Source: Zychaea mexicana | Lineage: Eukaryota; Mucoromycota; Mucoromycetes; Mucorales; Lichtheimiaceae | Direction of reading: 5' to 3' | DNA length: 64,000 nucleotides | NCBI RefSeq assembly: GCF_025766255.1 | Contig: NW_026516823.1 | Coordinates: 1 to 64,000 of the forward strand | In this document: positions 41,676 to 52,555 of the stretch, one piece after another | Layout: every line of letters starts with the position of its first letter | How positions within the stretch are numbered: position 1 is the first letter of the stretch | Translations under genes and position numbers: made by a program | Notes under the pieces: model-generated | Told to the model about the DNA's origin: nothing | What the model saw: only the letters and a program-made list of their open reading frames with translations | The model's database searches: none

Positions 41676-43514
41676 ATGAAACGCACAAACGATTACGATA
41701 ATTCCGACGGCAACAAGAAGCCTCGCTTTTCACAATCGTACAAGTAAGTTGCTGTGTGAACACCTCATCCTCCCTCACCCTTCCCTCTCTTTATTCTGCT
41801 TCTGCTTCTTTTTGGGATGCATATTCTATAACCAAGAAACTCAACACAAAAACTGTATAGTGATATGTATGCCCAATATTCTGCTATGGATCCTGCAGCG
41901 GCAGCAATGATGATGAACTCTCAGTATGCAGCAGCAGGTGGTGGACCTAATGGATTTGGCGGGTTTGCGTCTCCAAACGGCATGTATGGCGCGATGGGCT
42001 ATGGCGTGCCTGGATCAAACATGGGCGCTGCCGCATTCAATGGCGGATTCGGTTCATCCGGGTACCCGCATCCAGCCTTTGCCGCAGCAGCTGCAGCCAT
42101 GGGTGGTGGCGGTGGTGGTGCCAATGGTCAGCCCAACCAACCCGAAATCAGTCGCACAATCTACCTTGGCAATATCCCAGACGATATTGTAGCCAGCAAC
42201 ATTTTCGACACTGTGCGCGTGGGCCCTGTTGAGTCACTCAAATTCCTGATGGAGAAGAGCTGTGCATTCCTCACCTTTGTCGATCCAGCATCCGCACAAC
42301 TCTACTATCAGCAGTACCTGACAAGCAAACTCGTGCTCGGCAAGAACGAGATCAAGGTCGGCTGGGGCAAATACACCCCGCGCGAGAACTTGGTCCAAGA
42401 AGCCATCAAGCGAGGCGGCAGTCGTAATGTCTACATTGGCCAGATTGACGACACAGTGACCGAGGAAACGCTCAAATACGAACTAGCCCAATTCGGCATG
42501 ATCGACCAGGCACGCGTGCTGCGAGAGAAGAATATTGCGTTTGTGCATTTCGCTAGTATCGCATCAGCTACGAAATGCATCACGACATTGCCTAATGATC
42601 CTAATTGGAAAAAGCGACGTATCAATTATGGCAAGGATCGCTGCAGTATGCAAATGCCTCCTCAGCAGCAACTACCAGATAACAAGCAACAGCAGCAACA
42701 GCAGCAGCAGCAGCAACAGATGGTGGGATCGCCTGCACAACCACAGAATCAGGGACAAGATCAACAGGGGCAACAAGACCAGTATAATTTCGGTTTTCAG
42801 CATCCGATGGGTGGATTTGGTGCGTACGGTGCCGCGCAAGGCGGGTACGGTAATAACAACAACGTGGCGTTGCGCACACTGTACCTGGGCAGCATCAGTG
42901 CCGAAGCGACATGCGAAGACCTATGCAACGTGATCCGCGGCGGTGTCCTATTCCAAATCCGATATATGAAAGAAAAACACATTGCCTTTGTCACGTTCGT
43001 GGATCCCATGTCTGCTGTCAACTTGTACAACCATGCAAACACGACGGGATTAGTTGTGAAGGGACGCAGGCTCAAGGTCGGCTGGGGCAAACCCACCAAT
43101 ATGCATTCGTCGATCTATTTGGCGGTACAGAACGGCGCGTCACGCAATATCTATGTTGGTGGTATCAAGGACAAGTTGAACGAGGAGAAGCTGCGCAAGG
43201 ATTTCGAACAGTACGGCGAAATCGAAATGATCAACACGTTAAGCGAGAAGAACTGTGCATTTGTCAACTTTACAAACATTCAGAATGCCATGAAGGCTTT
43301 GGGTGCCATGAAGTATCATGCTGATTATAAAAAGGTCAAGATCAACTATGGCAAGGATCGGTGTGGTAATCCTTTCAAGCGCCCCAATAATGCTTCCCAA
43401 CAACAACAACACCAACAACAACACCACCAGGAGCAGCAAAAACCACAGAATGACGATGCCTGCATCAAGAAGGAAGGCTTTAAAGGTTTTGATGCAGAAG
43501 AGGATAAAAAATAA
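41676..43514 (+). CDS. Four-RRM RNA-binding protein, Nrd1/Msa2-like
   Basis: Cytoplasmic or nuclear mRNA-binding protein resembling fission-yeast Nrd1 (represses differentiation genes, binds mRNA). Two exons: 41676-41743 (MKRTNDYDNSDGNKKPRF) and 41861-43514, 573 residues. An Ala/Gly/Met-rich leader is followed by four RRMs: ISRTIYLGNIPDDIV (about 42150), SRNVYIGQIDDTVTEETL (about 42420), LRTLYLGSISAEATCEDL (about 42870) and SRNIYVGGIKDKLNEEKL (about 43140). RRM1 and RRM3 both end KVGWGK; RRM2 and RRM4 both end INYGKDRC, so the pair has been duplicated. A Gln-rich linker (about 42660-42780) separates the pairs and a Gln/His-rich tail ends the protein. No breaks. Confidence 0.9.
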
Positions 43515-44498
43515 TTTCTTTTTTTTTCTTATATGTTTTTCTTTTCTGTACCGTTTTACCCTTACCAAACTTTCATTGTGATCCACAAATGCCACAAGAA
43601 CAAATGAGTATAACCCTCCTGTCTTTTCTTTTTCTTCGAATACATAAATAAAAAGAAGCCATTCCGCTTTTTCTGCAACCAAGCCTTTGTCCATACTCTG
43701 TACTTTATTGTTGAGTCTTAATATCCAAGACATGAAACAAAATATGATTTCTGCATGAGAGTATCTAACAAGGAGGGGTGATTGTGCGTGGATTGGGAAA
43801 CGAAGAGATATCAAATACACAAGAATAAATGACGGTAAAGAAAAGGGTGTGCGAAATAAGGAGAATGAGAGGGCAAGGAAAGGCCAACATAGAGGAAAAG
43901 AATACATTAGTACACATCAGTTAGTAGGCTAATAACAATGTATACCGGTGGACAGTGTGAAAGAGATTCAAGATATAACTCACCAAGGATTGAGTAATGG
44001 AACAAAGGATGACCAGACGACGGGCAGCATACATGATGATCCATTTCTAGTTAGTAATCATATCTTCCATACTACTTCATGACACATGATGGTGAAGAAG
44101 AGGCCACAAAGCAGAGTAAAAAAAAAGGCATACCACCTATAAAGTATTATAAACAGAGTGAACACACATGTTTGTATCATACTTAAAAGATCCTTTCCCC
44201 CTTCTTTCAGGAGACACTCTTCCTTATAACCCTCAAAAACTTACAGTCGGCGCGAAACCCACGCGGTACTACGCCACTGTAACAGGATGGTGTGATAGTT
44301 ACGGGTGAAACCAACTAATGTTTATTGATAGGTTTTGCTATGATATTATGTATATAGAAATAGGGGGGTACTACTACTTGGGATGGAGGGAGCTACGACT
44401 ATTACAGCCACTGTAACAGGATGGATATCGGAAAGAGAACGATCAATTTTATTTGCAATAATACATATAAGCTAAGTTTGTTGTGGGTAGGGGAATGG
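43515..44498. other. Intergenic with a short direct repeat
   Basis: No supported gene. The string CCACTGTAACAGGATGG occurs at about 44274-44290 and again at about 44408-44424, each preceded by a similar ACTAC/CTAC context. The rest should be 3' UTRs of the flanking convergent genes. Confidence 0.5.
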
Positions 44499-45114
44499 CT
44501 ACATCAAAACAAAGCACCAAAAATGAGTTAGAGCAGAACAACTAACAAAAGCACGTGAAAAAGAAAAAAGGAAACTTGCCTCTTCTTTGCCAATTCGATG
44601 GCCACTCGTGTAAAATAGTTTTGGTCTGCAGGACTCATCTTCCTGCACGACCCTCAGGTTACGGTACTTGTCAATTAAAGCGACCTTGCCTTGCGTGTCG
44701 GCGTACGACAAGTAACATCGCCTGTCAGAGTTGGATTGGTTCCTGTTTGTCATTGATGTTGTTGCCAATATGTCATTGAGAAATTGAGTACATTAATTTT
44801 TGGAAGGTGCAAAAGGAGAGAGAAGAACAAGCGATGCGATAATACATACCAGCCGAATTTTTCTGCGAAAGTAATGACGAAGCTATTTATAGTACACGTA
44901 CTCATATGTAATTAGTGGGACACTCCACTTGACAATGGGAGCAACGGTAATGTCAGCAGCAGCAGTGAAAAATTATAATGAAGCACTTACCCAACGTCGG
45001 AAAAGTTAATAAAAGCATATCCAAAGTTGCGTTTACTGTGGAAGTTGCTCGGCAGGTATAGGAAATCATACGTTCCCTTGTTGGTTGCGTCGATTTCCTG
45101 CTTCAGCATTTGCT
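44499..45114 (-). CDS. Mei2-like C-terminal RRM protein (partial model)
   Basis: Three consecutive exons give most of the Mei2-type RRM (PF04059), an RNA-binding domain of meiosis and RNA regulators. The first (about 44992-45114) reads QMLKQEIDATNKGTYDFLYL then NFGYAFINFSDVG. The second (44850-44882, 33 nt) reads FVITFAEKFGW. The third begins NQSNSDRRCYLSYADTQGKV and ends RPKLFYTSGHRIGKEE near 44580. All splice phases fit. The first beta strand of the RRM (the IRNIPN segment) and everything upstream must lie in exons to the right that I could not identify. The 3' end is also open: the frame runs to TAG at 44499, or a GC-AG intron starts at GCAAGT near 44577. The gene could be truncated. Confidence 0.6.
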
Positions 45115-46782
45115 AAACCAAGTATGAGATAGAATAAGAGAGAAAGGTCCGTTAGGGATTTGTCGAAGATTAAGCATAGTATGTAAGCACAGAATAGCAC
45201 AGTCATCAAAATCTTTGACACACACCATGTACACTCTTGCTTCTCTCCTCCATTAAAGCAGTAACCGGGCGAGGCCGAGGAGGAGACGGCTATAGAAATG
45301 AAAGAAAGCAAGAGATTTGATCGTGAGTCGTCGTGATACTTCTTGACAGACATGCACACTACCACACGCACGGCCATGCGATGGATCCCATTTCCCAAGA
45401 GTTATACGTACAGTTGGTGACGAGGAGGAGAAGGAGAGGGAGAAAGAAGCGGAAGATAAGAGGCCATAGAACTATGGATGGGTGGGAACGCGTACCTTTT
45501 TATATAAGATTCGTTGTGAATAATTGGAACAATCGATTAGATTCTTTGGCAATTGCGTGATTTGTCTGTTGTCCAATAGCCAAACGAGCGCATAGGCGAT
45601 GAGGTCAACATTAAGAAAGAGCACAATGCATGTTTCAGTCAACAGTGCGGCAGAAAAACGATCGTTTTTCATTGACCATTCTACATTATTAGCTATAGTG
45701 TCGTCGTTTATTATTCGAGGATTGTATCAATATTGGCATCATTCTATAGCCACGGCTCTGCTCTACATGAATCTTTCTTTGCTGAATGACGAACATAGTC
45801 AGTTTATATGAAAAGGAAGGAAGAAGAGGTCACTGTCGCAACTGACACGAACCAACTGCATGCTTCAGATTCGATTGTTGGAGAAACAAGTTTTAGACAC
45901 GGTGAAGGGAAACCTGGCATCGTTTTTTTAAAGACTAGGCAATTTCCAAAGCAATATTCCGCCGCAATTATCGTCGTAACTGTACATGATATTAGTATCA
46001 TGTTAAAGCTAAAGACCTGCCCTTTCTTTTGATAACCTATTGCTAATGTGTCATGAATGGATAAAGAATGAACGGGAAGGAGTAAAGAGTTTGTACAGGA
46101 CTCGTGGGAAGGCAAGTTCCCGATGCATGAATTTCCTGCAATTGCTTGCGCTGCACACAATACGGGAAAACATTGACGCGTTTGTTGTATAGAAAATGAT
46201 CGTGCTATTTTGTGCGCTGTAGCATTCAAGCCAAAATTAATGAGAGTGTTATCCTCCCAGTAAGGAGGATAAAGGTACCCGACGAAGGGTTATGGTGTCG
46301 CATCAAAAGTTGAGAGGCTAAATCAATATGAAGTCACTGCGCTCAATTTAATAGTAACACTGCTCAAAAGAAAGAGTGTGTAGCAATTTGAGGTATACTA
46401 CGCTAATATTTCCCTGGGACAAAAAGACTTTATATAAGCTTAGTTGTATGTCATGGTTGTTGAGGGACCAACCCTAAGCTTTTGCCTCTCAATGTGACAC
46501 TTGATTATATAGACGTGGAATATCATGCGTAAAAAAGGTACATCTCGGATTTTGCGTATGACTATTGCAATTGCGCTACCGTCGACAGTGACGATAATGA
46601 AGTCCACCAAGTTATCGCTGAAAGATCAATTCTCTGACGCGTTCGTTCTGTGTGATTAGTTTTAAAATTATAAAAGCTAGTTGATGTGGACGTTTTTCCT
46701 AAGTACAGCAAGTTGGCATTTTTAATTTTCAAACCCATACTATGTATTTCGTCTTATCCATGTTATTCCATCTATTTGCATC
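45115..46782. other. Unassigned 1.7 kb between Mei2-like gene and LINE
   Basis: Should contain upstream exons or the promoter of the Mei2-like gene on the left and LINE 5' or host flank on the right. A perfect 9-bp inverted repeat (TTATCCTCC, 6-nt loop, GGAGGATAA) lies at 46249-46272. Open frames at 45599-45811 and 45804-46229 show no family resemblance. Confidence 0.4.
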
Positions 46783-48266
46783 ATGGCTCTTCCGCACAAA
46801 AATCACACCCGGCAGGGTACAAGCCCTGCCTCACCCCAATCGCCCCCAAAACCGCAAAAACTCGACGTTCCTCGACTTTCATACGCCAAAGTCGTTCAGA
46901 AACATCGACAGTCGCTCATGCGACAAGAATCAGAGACTAGAGAATTGCTTGACGATAAAAACAACACCCGCACTACTCGGGTTATCCATTCCAACATCTG
47001 GCGTGTTGGTGGATCACCCGCCTCAGCAGACAGTGTCTACTTCGACGTTAGTAGCCGTACCGAACCAATCCCGCGTATTCTTGCCACCATCAACCAGCAG
47101 TTCCCCGAGAATTGTGGTGCGCAATCAATCCAAGAAGGCCCTCGCGTTATCATCGAGCTCTACTCTGAGGACCCGGAAGTGATTCAAGCTGCCTTAACCC
47201 AAGGACTTCACTTTAAAGACGGCGTTATCATTCTCGCCTGCAACACTCTATCAGGAGATGCCCAGATCAAGAAAGTGCGCCTATCCCATCTCCCCTACAG
47301 GAACCACACTGCATTAGTCGCGGGCATTATCAACAGCCTCAGCGTATACGGCAAGGTATTAGACTGCGGCATCTATTGAGACGCCATGTCCGGCATGTAC
47401 TTAGGCAATGGCTTCGCGGTGCTGGACCGCCAACCTATACGAGATGAGCAACCTTACTATGACCTCGCACACAGTGTTCAATGGGAAACAACTGAAGACT
47501 GCTTCTACGCCACCTGGGCCTCCATGGCTCTACATTGCTCGCGTTGCCACAAACCCGGCCACCATGTTCGCATCTGCCCGGAACGCCCTCAGGCACATAG
47601 TGCCTGCTGGACCTGCGGACAAGTCGGGCACATTTCGGCCGGCTGCCCGGACAACCCCAACAGCTACAAAGGGAAAACTAACAAGCGTCGCCGCAACGCC
47701 GACCGTCAGACCAAGAGTACCATCTCTATCACCGCCCAGGCTACAGACAACAGCAAAGTAGTATCACAGCGTAACACCGATTCTACCGATGTGAGTCATA
47801 AGGTCAGCAAGGCTACTGTCGTGCAAGAGCCAGAACACACCACCACGGATCCCTCTGATACTGAAATGCACATATCCGACGAGAGCTTTACAACGTGGGT
47901 AGCGACACAGAGGAAGGCGAACATACCTCTGTCCCACGTCCACAAGCTACTTTCGAAGTAGTCGATGCTGCCCTACTCAATATCGAACAAGAAAAGGCTG
48001 CACGTCCTGATGCTTACCGTATTTTGGCCGATCAATTCGAAACCAAAGAAGCGTCGCCATCCTGGTACAAGGCATGGCCCATGTCTGCACACAATCGCTC
48101 GGTCCTCGAATCCATGTCGCACCGTGATCAAATGACTTTGCTCGCCTTATTGGAAGCACGTGTCACACCACCAACGGCATACAAGACGCGCAGTAACCGA
48201 CAAGTTATGCTGACCGACAACGCAGATAAAGCTATCACTAGTACGCCTGGGTCGTCGTCTCACTAA
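46783..48266 (+). pseudogene. Non-LTR retrotransposon (LINE) ORF1, degraded
   Basis: Gag-like ORF1 of a LINE-type element; such proteins coat the element RNA. The frame opens MALPHKNHTRQGTSPAS at 46783. It contains a folded region resembling an RRM-like ORF1 domain, then two perfect CCHC zinc knuckles in tandem: CSRCHKPGHHVRIC and CWTCGQVGHISAGC (about 47535-47650). One in-frame TGA interrupts the frame at 47377-47379; the codon is one C-to-T change (at a CpG) from Arg CGA. The same frame resumes directly and ends at 47961, but an acidic continuation (GSDTEEGEHTSVPRP and on to TAA at 48266) lies in another frame from about 47895, suggesting a frameshift. No endonuclease/RT ORF2 follows; the element stops at the MULE remnant near 48280. 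The upper strand is GC-richer than its surroundings. Confidence 0.78.
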
Positions 48267-48283
48267 GACGCGACCCAACGACT

Positions 48284-49356
48284 TTACGTATCCCATTTGC
48301 CAAACATCCAATCATCCATAATCACGATCAAAAACAATATACTCAAATTATGCGCAAAACAAACAATCCCGACTCGAGCCTCGTCTGAAATATTTTGCGG
48401 TCTTGCTGTTTTGGGTTCTGCTAAGCGTTTCTTCACCGAGCGAACGAGATGCCACAGACATAGTCTAAGCACTCTCCCATTTGTCCAGACTGCTTCTATA
48501 GCACAGATCTGTCCCCAGTCCTTGTCCGTAAACATGAACTTGGGTTGAAGACCAGCTTGCTTTGAGCATGCAAAAAATTCGGCAATAACACCAACACGAA
48601 ATGTGTCATCCTCGCCATCGTTTACTAGCTGACTCTGTGGTGTAAGCTTCAGAAGCATGTATGCAATCGGAAACCCGGCACCGTTTACAGTTGCGACTAT
48701 CCCAAATAGTTCGTATCCTGCTCGGTTTGTTTTGTATGTAGAATCGACATGGTATTCCTCTGCTAGTTGCTGTGATCCGCAAATTACATCAAATAATGGC
48801 ATGGTAAAACCAATAGCCGAGTAATTGCTTTGTGCTGAGGTGAAAATCTGTTTATTGGTTATTGAATTTTATTGATTCTATTATTAATGGTTCTTGTCTA
48901 TTTCTCAACGTGTCGAAGTGATTGTATACACGATCCTCACATGTATTTAATATTAAGTAGTAGCTAATCATTTAGGACATTTTGACATACCTTACGGACA
49001 CCCTTGTCAGCGGCTCTGTCGACGAGCATCTCTGCCGATCTGAACTGGTTGTTGTGCAGTGTATATTGGTCTTGGATCGACTGGCACGCCCAGTAATACA
49101 CTTGCCCCTGCGTTATTCTTGTCGCTTCTTGTTGAAACTGACGGATAATGTTACGATGCAGCTGTTGTGCATCCAAGTCGATGGCATTTGCAGCGATGTA
49201 TGCACGTACATTTTGCGGGAAGGCGTAATTTTCGACGGCAGGTGCAGCCCTATGCCCACAGGAGTGTTCGATATTCAAGTGAAAGTAACCATTCACTCGA
49301 TCGACCATGCCGCTGATGCGGCCATTGCACAAGAAAGTTGCCATACGCCGATACAA
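48284..49356 (-). pseudogene. MULE transposase remnant (leftward)
   Basis: Two exons of a Mutator-like (MULE, PF10551) transposase. Exon 1 (to about 48992) begins near the junction with the rightward element and shows CNGRISGMVDRVNGYFHLNI then EHSCGHR, a zinc-binding N-terminal module of MULE/FAR1 proteins, and a helical region. After an intron, exon 2 has AIGFTMPLFDVI, EYHVDSTYKTNRAGYELFG (the first catalytic Asp region), FMFTDKDWGQICAIEAVW (second Asp) and RLCLWHLVRSVKKRL. The protein then ends at 48284 without the third catalytic region or SWIM finger, so the 3' part is missing. The 5' end also seems cut where the head-to-head neighbour begins. Confidence 0.8.
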
Positions 49357-52300
49357 ACGTACCTTACCAACGTCGAGAGTTTTATCAAGATGACGAAGTG
49401 CTTGAAACCCTGGCCAGCACAGAAGCGGCGTCTCTCCGACCAGCTAGCATAGCAGAACTCGTTCGGGCAAGACATAACGGGTATCCTTATTACTCCTAAG
49501 GACGTTTCCAACTTCCGGCAAAGATACTGTAATGTCTCGGCTATTGACAGCAAGTTTTCACCGCTTGTTGACTATTTACAAGGTCACGGTTACGTCTCAC
49601 ATTTATGAGATCAATTCCAACAAAGTCCTCAAGGCTCTTTTTGTGGTTCATCCCAACAACATAACTATGGCACGAAGGTAAAGGAACTAGAAAACTCTTT
49701 GAGCATTACAACTTTCGAACCGAAAACGGTTTACAAATTCTAATGGCGATCAATTAAAGGTTCCCTCATGTAATCCAAATCGATTCTACCTACAAAACGA
49801 ATTTTCACAACATGCCACTTGTGAACATAGTGGGCGTAGGCAACCTTGGAACCAACAGCCTTCGTACGTTCATTATCGCGTCTGCCATTATCTCCAACGA
49901 GAACGAGGATATGTACACCTGGGTCGCCAAGAAAATGCATGACATCGTGTGGCCTGCATCGAGCTCCAGAGCTCCAGCATTGTTTATAACTGACGGCGAC
50001 AATGCATTGAGAAACGCTCTGTCTGAAATCTTCCCGCAAGTTACGTCAATTCTTTGCGCATGGCACGTTGAAAAGAGTTTCATGAAGCGTTGCAAGAAGA
50101 AGTTCCCTCCTGCGTTACGTGGCCGAAAATCCGAAGAACAAAAATTCAATAAAGCCGTTGTAACCTTGTTATACGCTCGAACCGAAAAGGATTTTGAAAC
50201 AGGAGTGACCGATTACCAGGAGTTGGCAAAGTTGTCAACAATTGAGGATGAACTTATCGAATATCTCAATGAGTAAGTTCAATATCTTTTATGTAAATGA
50301 GCTATGTTTAGTTCAAGATGCAAACGAATACTAATAACAAACATCAAGATCGGGATAAAAACTAGAATGCTCGAGAGCAAAGAAGACTGGGCAGGTCCTT
50401 GGTGTGAAGCAAAAAAGCATTTCGGCTGCAGGTCTACACAGAGAGTCGAAAGCGCTCATTATATGCTAAAACGGCATTTGGACAAGCCAAAGTCGTCAAG
50501 ACTCTTGTTTAAGAGTATCCATGAGTGGTGTATTCAATCAGTAAGACATATTTCTGTTAATTAATCGAAAGTATATAGTACATCAGTTTGATACTAATTT
50601 GATCTTATTTATTCATATAGCAAAAGAGTCGAGACATTTACCTGTCAAACGAAACGCAAAGTGTACCTGTAGTAGTGTTACAACAAGACGATGCATACTA
50701 TTTCCAGAATGTTATTAGGAAAATCTCGCACTTTGCATTACTTTTACTTCGTAACGAACGTGCTTCACGAGGAGAACAGCGCGACAACTGCCCATGCATA
50801 CCATTGAGAAACTACAACCTTCCTTGTCGTCACACGCTCCCGCAAGATCCTATCCCACTGGAATCAATTGATTCGTTCTGGCATCTGAAAGACAATGGAG
50901 GTGAGCACTAATAAGCATATATTACTCATACTGTGTACAGGTTTCATTATGAAATTTATACTCATGGATACTGGTTTTTATAGAAACTGATGTAACAGGT
51001 CTTGCTCAAAGCACAAATGAACGCTCGAAACAAGTTTTATTTGCAGCACACCATCAAATGCTGGCAATGCAAAGTGACCCGCAAAAATTATCCAAATTCT
51101 TGAATAATATTGAAGGTGCAATCCAAGCAGCCATTGATGACATTGCTGATATAAATTATGTGGTGCTGCCAAAGAAAGTGAAGACCAAAGGACGAGCAAC
51201 AGAACGACGAAAAAGGACACGAAGATCGCGCCTCCAGATCATAAACTTGGTTGCAGACAAGGACAAGAGTGGAATCCCATCAAATGATTCATCCGACGAA
51301 AGTGGTGATACGCAAAGTAAAAGGTACTATTCATACATACCATTAGATTGTCAAATTTTGGGATCACAAATGTACTAAGCGACGAGTATGTAATGTAGAG
51401 TGAGAACCGATCCTAACGATGATGTCCCATCTCTCATCATTCCAAAAAGGCGTCAACAATTGGAAAATTCTGCTACACAGAGTCAGCAACAAAGAGAAAG
51501 TCGACAAGGTAATACTGTGATATATATATTATGAAAGATAATTTTTCTGTCTTACTTATGATACGCATGAAATGCAATTATTCTTTTATCTTATACAGCT
51601 GCCGAAAAAGACAAACCGTACAGTTTGCACTTGAGGCGAAATCAGAATAACTCGTGCTTCATTGACGCTCCAATGGAGATGCTGTGGCATTCTGCTTTCC
51701 CCTTCATCGATATGCGCAACCAGCTCCTACCTACTAATTCTAACCCGGTCGATAATGCGCTGCACTATACATACATGCATCATTCCGAGAACACCGAAAA
51801 AGGGCGTGATTATGCGAGCATGTGGATCCGGGATTTCGCTTGGAGTGACATAGTATACATGGACAAGGGCTGGCACTCTGCAATTGAATTCCTTTTGCAG
51901 TTCATTTTGGAAAGAGCTTCGACGTTTATACAAGACCAGTTCTTCATCAAATGCCTACGAGTCATTTATTGTGAAGAGCACGGTGTATTTTATCCTGCCG
52001 ATTCACACTACCTCAGGCCGGCAGTTTACATTGAGGACTTGGTCTCAAGCGCAGAAGACCCTGTCGAGTTTGGGAAGCTACTCTACAACATTCACATCGA
52101 GGACGAAAGGCTCGCTCTACAAGGCTGTCCCGAACCAGGCTGTAGTTGCTCTGCAATGGAATATAATGTGCCAACAGAATTTCCGACATTCCTTATCTTT
52201 GCAGACGACGAAAGAGAACGACATGGTCGGCCTACTATGTTTCCCTACCGGCTTATGCTCACAGACGACGAAGGTGGAATATCGGAAGAATATGTATTGC

Positions 52301-52542
52301 ATGCAAGGATTTATTCAACGTCATCAGGAGGAGCACATTTCTATACCGTGGCTATAATCGAACACCGAAACAAACGATTCCTCGCACGCATGGACAACTT
52401 GGCCGGCAATTAAGTGCAGATAATTGCATCCGATCCTGATTCTATTGAAAGCATATTAACAGAAAACAGAAAGCATACGATATCGATACTGTACAAGAAA
52501 GCCGACCAGCTAAAAAGCACCGACGCCTTCATACACGCTTGA
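49341..52542 (+). pseudogene. MULE transposase fused to USP-like peptidase
   Basis: Rightward multi-exon gene. The transposase part includes RARHNG, ITPKDVSNFRQRY, then FPHVIQIDSTYKTNFHNMPL (about 49751-49815), LFITDGDNALRNAL, CAWHVEKSFMKRC, TQRVESAHYMLKRHL and a SWIM-type zinc finger CPCIPLRNYNLPCRH (about 50791-50835), all MULE hallmarks. The frame then continues through introns that keep phase, via a basic linker (KGRATERRKRTRRSR), into a peptidase-like domain: NNSCFIDAPMEMLW with Cys codon at 51655, a CPEPGCSC cluster, and GGAHFYTVAIIEH with His codon at 52336, then MDNLAG. Breaks: two one-base shifts near 49482 and 49598, and TAA at 52411 (one C-to-T from Gln) before a family-like tail IIASDPDSIESIL that ends at TGA 52540. 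The 5' end is missing. Confidence 0.75.
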
Positions 52543-52555
52543 TGAAGAGCATCAT

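Noticed and set aside
43239..43907. Long minus-strand frame over the end of the four-RRM gene
   Set aside because: Its left half is antisense to RRM4 and the Gln-rich tail; hydrophobic text is the expected shadow.
44850..44862. 13-nt micro-exon in the Mei2-like gene
   Set aside because: Phase fails on both sides; the 33-nt exon 44850-44882 with acceptor AAATAG fits perfectly instead.
45121..45180. MLNLRQIPN on the minus strand as the missing Mei2 RRM strand
   Set aside because: Position and resemblance are tempting, but no GT or GC donor follows before the next exon's acceptor and the direct frame does not join; left unassigned.
45804..46229. 141-codon open frame, minus strand
   Set aside because: Overlaps other open frames, no recognisable domain, Ser/Cys-rich text typical of random frames.
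47895..48266. Separate gene after LINE ORF1
   Set aside because: No ATG, overlaps the ORF1 end and reads like its acidic C-terminal continuation; treated as frameshifted ORF1.
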